Positions 1-5,069 of a stretch of 7,089 nt of DNA are shown one piece after another. The DNA lies in the NCBI GenBank assembly GCA_947470885.1, contig CANIXE010000116.1, positions 1 through 7,089 of the forward strand, written 5' to 3'. Both the position numbers and the translations under genes were made by a program. The stretch's first letter is position 1; each line of letters starts with the position of its first letter. The notes beneath the pieces are model-generated. The model was given only the letters and a program-made list of their open reading frames with translations, was not told the DNA's origin and did not search any database. This stretch comes from Planctomycetota bacterium. Lineage in GTDB: Bacteria; Planctomycetota; UBA11346.

Positions 1-464
1 AATCTTTTAGCAGATATCCGTCGTTTCAGGACCAAGGCGAACAAATATACCCACCATGCTAGGAGCCCGGGCGTCAAAGCCGCCAAGGCGTGGTTAATGT
101 TGCCGAAAATACAGTGAGGGTCTCCCCACACCGCTCCGCAAGCCACCGAAGCGATCAATGCCGAAGCGCTTATCTTGGCTAGACAGAAAAGACCGCGTCG
201 ATGTTCGTTGCATAACATCATGGCTAAAATTGCTACGCCATCTACCCCCATTCGCTCCAGAGCCAGACCTGGAAACTCACCAAATGAATGAATAACATCT
301 AGGCATGGAAAAATTAGAATGGTTAGAATAAGTGGATCAAGGGCGTTTTGGTTGTTAAAATTTTTATTGTAGATTTGTCGTCCGCTAGCGATTAGCACAA
401 CAACAATAGGCAGCAATTGCCAAATTAAATGTGGTGTCGCTATATCTATCCACCACGAAGACAT
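1..464 (-). CDS. Partial multi-pass membrane protein, unrecognised (3' end outside window)
   Basis: An uninterrupted frame of 154 codons runs from ATG (464-462) to the window edge, so the C-terminus is missing. I do not recognise the family. The product begins MSSWWIDIATPHLIWQ and is strongly hydrophobic. Likely membrane segments lie near residues 13-27, 42-60, 74-85, 91-113 and 124-146. The last is followed by KRRISAKR, a positive-inside type end. A GAGG Shine-Dalgarno-like sequence sits 6 nt upstream of the ATG, and an in-frame TAA lies just upstream of that, which supports this start. The first 19 nt overlap the end of the transposase pseudogene in another frame. Base composition is clearly more AT-rich than the kinase operon, consistent with acquired DNA. 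The length of open frame and the coherent hydrophobic pattern argue for a real gene, but without homology the call stays moderate. Confidence 0.5.
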   Translation of the reverse strand, partial: MSSWWIDIATPHLIWQLLPIVVVLIASGRQIYNKNFNNQNALDPLILTILIFPCLDVIHSFGEFPGLALERMGVDGVAILAMMLCNEHRRGLFCLAKISASALIASVACGAVWGDPHCIFGNINHALAALTPGLLAWWVYLFALVLKRRISAKR

Positions 465-1450
465 GCGAGACCTCGAATATTAAAAGACGCCATAAAAGGA
501 ACGCGCATGTTTAGCTCTCCGTAAACAGCCCCGACTTGTCCGTTGGCAACCGTGCTCCCTCGGCAAATCGTCACCGCGCTTCGACCGCTCCCCCAGGCTG
601 TACCCCGAGCTGCGTCACCTTTGGCCATGGTCGGCAGCCATTGGCTGGTTTGAACGCCCAGGCGTGGCAACAGCTCATGGCTCCATTCGGGTAGGGCGTT
701 CGCAGCGATTCCGGAGCGTAGGATTTGGGCAGTGGCGTGGGTTAATTCTGTGCTCTGTAGATCTGAGATGGTCCATGAATTCCGGGGTTTACCTTGGGCA
801 TTCAATAGCGGGTGTCCATCTACGTGTACTAAATGCCTGGTCAAGGCGGCATTCTTGGTATTGGTTTGCGTTTCAGGTCGATACCTTGCAGAGCAAAATA
901 CACTTTTCCGAGGATCTTGAGACAAGCCTGCACGAAATGGATGTAAATCTACGTACACCAAGTATGCCAGCACCCCCCCCCTCATCAACCAGAGCAATAT
1001 CGTAACAGCTCGATTCCCAGACATGCCCGGCTCTATGATCCTGCATATTGATCATCCGGGCAAATCCCTCTTTGACTGCTCGGATCATAATTCCTGGATG
1101 CGCAAGATCGCGATGAGCCCCGGCCAAAAGACCTGGCCTATCTAAGGCCATAGTAATTTTGGATTCGTCCGCAATCCAGGGCATCCCCTGCCCTACCCGG
1201 GAACAGGCGAGCCGCCATTGCGGCACATCTTGATCCCGCAAAATCGCAGTGCGATCAGGCCGGGTCCCGATCACCTTATGAAAGTGATACCTTATTATCG
1301 TGTAGCTCTGCAGATCCAATGCAATGACATTAAACCACGCTGATAATTGATCTGTTATCCATCGGCGTCGTTCTGGGGACTCGGGAAAAAAATACGAACA
1401 CACTGAGAAGTCAGGTGCCAAAAACTAGCTTTGCCAACGGGAATGCGAAG
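446..1450 (-). pseudogene. REP-associated tyrosine transposase (IS200-like, Y1/HUH), two frameshifts
   Basis: Three consecutive minus-strand frames together read as one protein of the REP-associated tyrosine transposase family. The first (about 1450-1386) gives SFWHLTSQCVR, matching the family's YYHCVSRCVRRAF-type start. The second (about 1392-973) gives RRRWITDQLSAWF, then YHFH, the HUH metal/active-site pair, then GHVWESSCYDIALVDEGG. The third (981-446) gives GVLAYLVYVDLHPFRAGL, the conserved cMAYVDLNPvRAGL block, then a C-terminal segment resembling the family's GAIPAxLPPxLxRLG region. The breaks fall in a T7 run (A7 on plus, 1386-1392) and a G9 run (C9 on plus, 973-981); one extra T and one fewer G would restore a single frame of roughly 335 residues, a normal length. 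No start codon is obvious in the first segment. I cannot assign the catalytic tyrosine. It is most likely a dead gene; homopolymer sequencing error is the main alternative. Confidence 0.75.
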
Positions 1451-1548
1451 TGATCGGGGAAGGTGCTTAGAAGGCGGAAAGGGGAAGGTAAAATATATGT
1501 CCCATTTTGCTCCCCAGTAAAATATAGTATACTAAATGAGTTGTCGTG

Positions 1549-1585
1549 AAAAAAAACACCTTCCCCCGCATTCGGGAGGAAGGTG
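1549..1585 (-). terminator. Intrinsic (Rho-independent) terminator of the pilin gene
   Basis: The arms 1557-1568 and 1573-1585 pair over 12 bp with one bulged base (1577) and a 4-nt loop (1569-1572). In the minus-strand transcript the hairpin is followed at once by eight U (A8 on plus, 1549-1556). It lies 24 nt beyond the pilin stop codon. The hairpin arms, short loop and U tract together make this a textbook terminator for a strongly expressed gene. Confidence 0.88.
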
Positions 1586-1608
1586 CCGTAATCACTTGGT
1601 TTTGAAAT

Positions 1609-2364
1609 TTATTTGGCGATAACCGGATAGCGGGGGGTGCTAGCATTTGTGTCAAGAACTGTAATCGCCCAGGCAGTTCCAGAAGAAAAGGAGTCAGCCA
1701 TACCTGCCTGAATGAAAGCATTCGTTGCGGCGGTTCCGTTAGCGGGAGCTGCATTTCCCCACCAGCGATTAAAGTCTGCGGCAGCGGAGGGACTACGTAC
1801 CTGGCCATCCTGGCAGATCATAAACACCCGACGACCGGTATCATTGTACTTTTGGGGTATGGCACCAATCAGGAAATAACGTTCACCATTGTTGCTATCT
1901 GAAGTGCCGGATACGGGCGCAGCAATAACACCCGTTGATCCCTCCACCCATCCGGCAGTTGTCACGCCAGCGGGAGTGGTGGTGGTGCTGGGAGCGTATG
2001 CCTGGAAAAAATATCCGGCATTGCCGCACATGGTATCAGCCGCAGCACCAGTACTCAGTCCACCGGTTACAAGCTTAAGGGTGCTAGTAGCGATTTTGGC
2101 AACACCATTGGAACCAGTGGGCTGTTTACCTGCCATGCCACCAATGGTGCCGTATTCACCGGTATTATCTGCATCGTTGTCTTGGTATCCGCCCGCCTGG
2201 AACTGAACCTCTGCAGGGAACAAGCCGGACTTCAGGGAGGCCGAGGCCGCCGCTTCGTTCGCGGTCACGCGGCTTTCCAGCAGGTTGGGAATGGCGATGG
2301 AAGCGATGATGGCGATGATCGCGATCACGATCATCAGCTCGATTAGGGTAAAGCCTTGGCGCAT
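1609..2364 (-). CDS. Type IV pilin-like / type II secretion pseudopilin (class III signal peptide)
   Basis: The 251-residue product starts MRQGFTLIELMIVIAIIAII. The prepilin peptidase site is G4/F5, the N-methylation/assembly glutamate is at residue 9 (position 5 of the mature chain), and a hydrophobic helix follows to about residue 30. The globular part contains a DNDADNTGEYG segment (62-72) and IGAIPQKYNDTGRRVFMICQDGQVRSP (166-192). Both resemble prepilins I associate with Planctomycetota and related phyla; those families often carry many such subunits of unclear role. The only two cysteines, C113 and C184, could form a disulfide. A Thr-rich stretch (about 126-136) may be a flexible loop. 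GGAG 6 nt before the ATG supports this start. The gene is monocistronic, with its own candidate sigma-54 promoter and terminator. Pilus shaft subunit versus secretion pseudopilin cannot be decided, since no assembly genes are in the window. Confidence 0.94.
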   Translation of the reverse strand: MRQGFTLIELMIVIAIIAIIASIAIPNLLESRVTANEAAASASLKSGLFPAEVQFQAGGYQDNDADNTGEYGTIGGMAGKQPTGSNGVAKIATSTLKLVTGGLSTGAAADTMCGNAGYFFQAYAPSTTTTPAGVTTAGWVEGSTGVIAAPVSGTSDSNNGERYFLIGAIPQKYNDTGRRVFMICQDGQVRSPSAAADFNRWWGNAAPANGTAATNAFIQAGMADSFSSGTAWAITVLDTNASTPRYPVIAK

Positions 2365-2370
2365 AGGAAG

Positions 2371-2374
2371 CTCC
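2371..2374 (-). promoter_or_regulatory. Ribosome binding site of the pilin gene
   Basis: GGAG on the minus strand with a 6-nt spacer (CTTCCT) to the ATG at 2364. It fixes the pilin start and lies inside the short leader predicted from the sigma-54 promoter. Confidence 0.7.
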
Positions 2375-2399
2375 GTGGTTGGGGTTCAAGGGTCTACTT

Positions 2400-2416
2400 A
2401 GCTAGGGTCATGCCAA
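2400..2416 (-). promoter_or_regulatory. Candidate sigma-54 (RpoN) -24/-12 promoter for the pilin gene
   Basis: The minus strand reads TTGGCATGACCCTAGCT. This matches the RpoN consensus TTGGCACG-N4-TTGCT at all but two positions and keeps the invariant GG-N10-GC spacing. The GC element ends 36 nt before the ATG. Transcription would therefore start near 2389 and leave a leader of about 25 nt containing the GGAG ribosome binding site. Pilin genes of several bacteria (for example Pseudomonas and Myxococcus) use sigma-54, so the context fits. No better sigma-70-like pair was seen nearer the gene. Confidence 0.7.
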
Positions 2417-2427
2417 TGCATTTGGCA
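2411..2427. repeat. Short inverted repeat overlapping the -24 element
   Basis: TGCCAA (2411-2416) and TTGGCA (2422-2427) are perfect inverted arms around a 5-nt spacer. One arm is the TTGGCA of the candidate sigma-54 -24 element. It could be an operator for a repressor of the pilin gene, or chance. The sequence alone cannot tell. Confidence 0.3.
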
Positions 2428-2497
2428 ACGAATGGCGGTAATTTCGGGGTGGAATCGGGATTTTTCGCTGGTTTGAGCGACGGAGAATGTCGTTTGG

Positions 2498-2513
2498 TGA
2501 CAAATACTGACAA
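2498..2513 (-). promoter_or_regulatory. Candidate upstream activator site (two TTGTCA copies 10 bp apart)
   Basis: On the minus strand TTGTCA occurs twice with exactly 10 bp periodicity (plus-strand TGACAA at 2498-2503 and 2508-2513), so both copies face the same side of the helix. They lie about 110-125 bp upstream of the predicted pilin start site, in the usual range for enhancer-binding proteins. In Pseudomonas the pilin activator PilR recognises clustered TGTC elements, as I recall. The rest of 2428-2654 shows nothing else convincing. It is the 3' flank of the response regulator, with no clear terminator. Confidence 0.3.
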
Positions 2514-2654
2514 TTCGGTCCTGCTGGGTGGCACTCTTGGCCTCATTTCTATTTCACTTCGTTCGTGGTGGGCCACGCGCCGGGAAAATGCCAACGACGA
2601 CTCCGACGGCGGGGGATCATTCCCGTTCCCATTCACTTGGAAAATGCGGTTTTT

Positions 2655-3581
2655 TCAGCTCACCGGGCGGCGGAAGACGCCACTGGCCTCGGCCCGTTCC
2701 CGGGTGAGGTATTTGATCGCCACCACCCGGTTGCCCTTGGCGTTGTAGACGACCTTGTCCATCAGGTGGCGGATCAGGTGCAGGCCGTAGCCGCCCATCC
2801 GCTTGCCGCTGGATTTCCGGTGTTCGATGTGGCCCAGGGGATCTTTGCTGGGGTCGGGGACTTCCCGGGGGCGGAAGCCGTCGCCTTCGTCTTCGATGGA
2901 GATGATCACCTTGCCGGGGAGAATCCGGCAGCCGAAGCGGACGCTTTTGTTGGGGTCGTTGCGGTTGCCCCATTCAATGGCGTTGCGGCCGAGTTCTTCC
3001 AGGGCCAGGCGGATTTCCCCGGCGGCGGGTTCCGGGACCTGGAAGGTTTCGAGAAGATTGAGGAATTTGCGGTATTTGTAGAGCACCGACGGGTCGGTCT
3101 TGCCGCTGACCTCGAACCAGCCCAGGGGATCGTAGGTGACTTCTAATTCGTTGGTGAGGAGGGGCTGATGCTGGAGGGCGTTGGTCGCCGCCATGATCAG
3201 GTCGTCCATGTTCACCGGTTTCACCAGGTAGTCGCAGGCCCCCAGGCGCAGGCAGCGGACGATGGTGTCGTCCTGGCCCAGGGCGGTGAGCATCACCACC
3301 GCGGCGGGATAGCGCCGTTGGCGCAATTCCCCCAGAAAAGCCTCGCCGTCCATTCGGGGCATGATGATGTCGGAGACGATGAGGTGGAACGGTTGTTTGG
3401 CGCTGGCGATCTGGGCCAGGGCATCCATCCCGTCATTGGCGGTGGTGACGTGGACGCTGGGGCCGATGTCACCGATGGTCTCGGCGGTGTGCAGCCGCAG
3501 GGCGGGCATGTCCTCCACCACCAGCACCCGGGCCTGATTCTGCAGGCTGGTCGAGGGAAGGTGGACCTTGGTGGTGGTCAC
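2655..3581 (-). CDS. Response regulator: receiver domain plus RsbW-like HATPase output
   Basis: A 308-residue cytoplasmic protein with a GTG start. Residues about 17-135 are a CheY-like receiver: acidic pair E23/D24, phospho-acceptor D71 in VSDIIMPRMDG, T99, and K121 in YLVKP. Residues about 185-292 are a GHKL ATPase domain of the HATPase_c_2 (RsbW/SpoIIAB, serine-kinase/anti-sigma) type: N box LEELGRNAIEWGN with N200, G1 box EDEGDGF (230-236), and G2 box GGYGLHLIRHLMDKV (263-277). There is no DNA-binding domain and no phospho-accepting histidine box. The GTG overlaps the stop of the upstream kinase gene by 4 nt, so the pair is translationally coupled and presumably cognate. Phosphorylation at D71 probably controls either serine kinase activity or binding to an anti-sigma-antagonist-like partner; no such partner is in the window. 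The stop is followed by a short A-rich stretch but no clear terminator. Confidence 0.93.
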   Translation of the reverse strand: MTTTKVHLPSTSLQNQARVLVVEDMPALRLHTAETIGDIGPSVHVTTANDGMDALAQIASAKQPFHLIVSDIIMPRMDGEAFLGELRQRRYPAAVVMLTALGQDDTIVRCLRLGACDYLVKPVNMDDLIMAATNALQHQPLLTNELEVTYDPLGWFEVSGKTDPSVLYKYRKFLNLLETFQVPEPAAGEIRLALEELGRNAIEWGNRNDPNKSVRFGCRILPGKVIISIEDEGDGFRPREVPDPSKDPLGHIEHRKSSGKRMGGYGLHLIRHLMDKVVYNAKGNRVVAIKYLTRERAEASGVFRRPVS

Positions 3582-4405
3582 GGGGAAACCGCGGGGGGGG
3601 GCTGGGGAATGCGGATCAAGAAGGAGCAGCCGCTGCCCAGGGAGCCGCCGGCGGACCGGCGTTCCAAGGTGATGGTCCCGCCGTGGCGGTCGACGATGGC
3701 CTTGACGATGGCCAGACCCAGGCCGACGCCTTCGGTGCGGGGGACGGCATCGGTGCGATTGGCGTAGGGCCGGAACAACTGATCCCGTTGGGCATCACTG
3801 ATGCCTGGTCCGGTATCGGAAATGCTGAATCGCATTTCATCGTCCTTGGGCTCCACGGTGATCGCCACCTGGCCACCCCGGGGGGTGAATTTCCGGGCAT
3901 TGTCCACCAGATTGACCAGCACCTGGAAAATCCGCCGCCGGTCGATCACGGCGCTGCGCCCCGCCAGGGGCACAGGATTGGGCCAGGAGGTCGTCAAGCC
4001 GGCCTGGGCCAGCACGGGCTGGGTGGCCGCCCTAAGATCCGCGACCAGTTCGCTGAGCAGGACCGGGGCTGGATGCAGGGGTAGCCGGCCCAATTCCAGG
4101 CTGGACAGATCCAGCAGGTCGTTGATCAAGGCCAGCAGGCTTTGGCTATTCCGGTGGATGGCTTCAACGTAGTCGTTTTGTTCCCCGGCCATCAGGTGGC
4201 TGTCGCTCTGGAGCAGTTCGGCAAATCCGATGATCGAACTGAGGGGGGTGCGCAGATCATGGCTGACCCGGGCCAGGAAGTCGGTGCGCAAGCGATCTAA
4301 TTCCAGCAGGCGGGCCTGTTCCCGTTCCAGTCGCTCCTTCTCGGCAAGGAGGGTGACATTCGCTTGGAGGACATCCAAGGTCAGCAGGTCAGTGGGCGGG
4401 CTCAT
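3578..4405 (-). CDS. Soluble sensor histidine kinase (HisKA + HATPase_c)
   Basis: A 275-residue kinase starting MSPPTDLLTLDVLQ. Residues about 10-42 form a charged coiled-coil-like helix (EKERLEREQARLLELDRLR) leading into the dimerisation domain. The H box is SHDLRTPLSSIIGF with phospho-acceptor H49. The ATPase domain carries the N box LVNLVDNARKFT (N165, N169), the G1 box SDTGPGIS (196-203), the F box LFRPYANR and the G2 box GVGLGLAIVKAIV (226-238). There is no membrane segment, signal peptide or recognisable sensor domain, so it is cytoplasmic and its signal must come through the short N-terminal helix or a partner. I chose the ATG at 4405 because it overlaps the upstream stop as ATGA; the frame stays open to 4657, but that extension is out-of-frame sequence of the upstream gene. 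A C9 tract sits just before the stop. Confidence 0.93.
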   Translation of the reverse strand: MSPPTDLLTLDVLQANVTLLAEKERLEREQARLLELDRLRTDFLARVSHDLRTPLSSIIGFAELLQSDSHLMAGEQNDYVEAIHRNSQSLLALINDLLDLSSLELGRLPLHPAPVLLSELVADLRAATQPVLAQAGLTTSWPNPVPLAGRSAVIDRRRIFQVLVNLVDNARKFTPRGGQVAITVEPKDDEMRFSISDTGPGISDAQRDQLFRPYANRTDAVPRTEGVGLGLAIVKAIVDRHGGTITLERRSAGGSLGSGCSFLIRIPQPPPAVSP

Positions 4406-4764
4406 GGGGATGCGTTCGATCGGTGACGCAGCATGGTGCGGGCTTCCAGCCTGACCAGTCGCAACCTTCGGGGATCGGCGAGTGCGATCTGCAACATAAA
4501 TCCTTGGCCCAGGATCCGCGCCCATCCCCGCCAGCGGCGTTCGACCCGACCTTTGCCCGCCACGGGCCCCGCAAACGTCAGGTAATGGCGACGGTGGGGG
4601 GGCAGCCAGCTGGCCATGGTCCGGTTTCGCTGCCAGACCAATTGCAGGGTCGGACAACGCCGGCCTGCGGCGAATAGCAGATCGACGTGATCAGGTCCAT
4701 GACCCCGGTGGTGCAGGAGCACCGCCGGGTGCCATCCGCCGGGGGCGTGGTTCCTGTCTGTCAC
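4402..4764 (-). CDS. Small LigD-3'-phosphoesterase-like protein
   Basis: A 120-residue basic protein (GTG start), rich in His, Arg and Trp. HPAVLLHHRGHGPDHVDLLF (12-31) and HRRHYLTFAGPVAGKGRVERR (57-77) follow the layout of the DNA ligase D 3'-phosphoesterase / polymerase-ligase N family. In that family an H...HxDL block binds metal and is followed by an H...Y..FEGPV.xGxG.V block. Candidate metal or catalytic residues are H18, H19, H26, D28, H57 and H60. Stand-alone proteins of this kind occur in bacteria without a fused ligase, and I recall them in planctomycetes. The activity of the short forms is not known to me. It overlaps both neighbours by 4 nt (GTGA upstream, ATGA downstream), so it is cotranslated with the kinase. 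The family call is by motif only; a different beta-barrel protein remains possible. Confidence 0.68.
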   Translation of the reverse strand: MTDRNHAPGGWHPAVLLHHRGHGPDHVDLLFAAGRRCPTLQLVWQRNRTMASWLPPHRRHYLTFAGPVAGKGRVERRWRGWARILGQGFMLQIALADPRRLRLVRLEARTMLRHRSNASP

Positions 4765-5018
4765 GGGTGGCGGGCGCGTACCGCGGCCGGGCCGGCACCC
4801 ACCGGGCCGGGGGCAGCCATTGCCGCGCTCCAGTCGGCTTCCCCCAGGGCCGTGGAATCATCGACGAGCATCACCGGGATGTCGCCGTCCACCCGGTAGG
4901 CCCGGCGGGTGACGGGGTCGGTGCTGACCAGGCGGCCTCCCGTCCACTTCAGGGGGGTCCGGGCCACGGGGCACACCAGCAGGTCAAAGAGGTCCAGATC
5001 GAAGGGGAGGTCAGACAT
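4761..5018 (-). CDS. Trm112/UPF0434-like small zinc-ribbon-type protein
   Basis: An 85-residue protein, first gene of the minus-strand operon. DLFDLLVCPVARTPLKW (9-25) followed by YRVDGDIPVMLVDDS (41-55) is the Trm112p/UPF0434 pattern (LLdiLvCPxCkgpL ... yPIrdGIPvML). In eukaryotes and archaea Trm112 is an activating partner of methyltransferases acting on tRNA, rRNA and release factors; the role of most bacterial members is unresolved. Only one cysteine (C16) is kept, and the usual second cysteine of CPxC is alanine (A19), so zinc binding through this pair is unlikely. After residue 56 there is an Ala/Gly/Pro-rich tail not typical of the family. The start is preceded only by a weak GGA at about 5 nt. 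The frame continues upstream as antisense of the DHH gene, which is not part of this protein. Confidence 0.8.
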   Translation of the reverse strand: MSDLPFDLDLFDLLVCPVARTPLKWTGGRLVSTDPVTRRAYRVDGDIPVMLVDDSTALGEADWSAAMAAPGPVGAGPAAVRARHP

Positions 5019-5069
5019 GGGTTTCCGTTGCGATTGCAGAAGGGGATCCGGGGTTAGACTTCGCCGCCT
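5019..5069. promoter_or_regulatory. Divergent intergenic region between the two operons
   Basis: This 51-bp gap separates the starts of the minus-strand Trm112-kinase operon and the plus-strand DHH operon, so at least one promoter must lie here or inside the first codons of either gene. I see no convincing -35/-10 pair on either strand. A TAGACT hexamer (5055-5060) would give an almost leaderless DHH transcript, but no -35 is well spaced to it. If the DHH protein really starts further downstream, the regulatory region extends to about 5200. Confidence 0.4.

Noticed and set aside
664..1005. Plus-strand frame opposite the transposase pseudogene
   Set aside because: No family resemblance, while the minus strand carries recognisable transposase blocks.
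1507..1540. AT-rich TATAGTATACT stretch as a promoter
   Set aside because: TATA-like hexamers are present on both strands, but no -35 element has correct spacing and there is no intact downstream gene.
1467..1808. Minus-strand frame across the pilin 3' end and terminator
   Set aside because: It overlaps the pilin out of frame and reads through the terminator hairpin and U tract.
2638..2660. Possible terminator after the response regulator
   Set aside because: There is an A-rich run after the stop but no GC-rich stem next to a T run in the transcript.
2565..4084. Plus-strand open frames of about 130-200 codons opposite the kinase and response regulator
   Set aside because: They mirror the codon bias of the true minus-strand genes and show no domain or ribosome binding site.
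4406..4657. N-terminal extension of the kinase up to 4657
   Set aside because: The extra 84 residues are out-of-frame sequence of the phosphoesterase-like gene. The ATGA overlap at 4405 is the better start.
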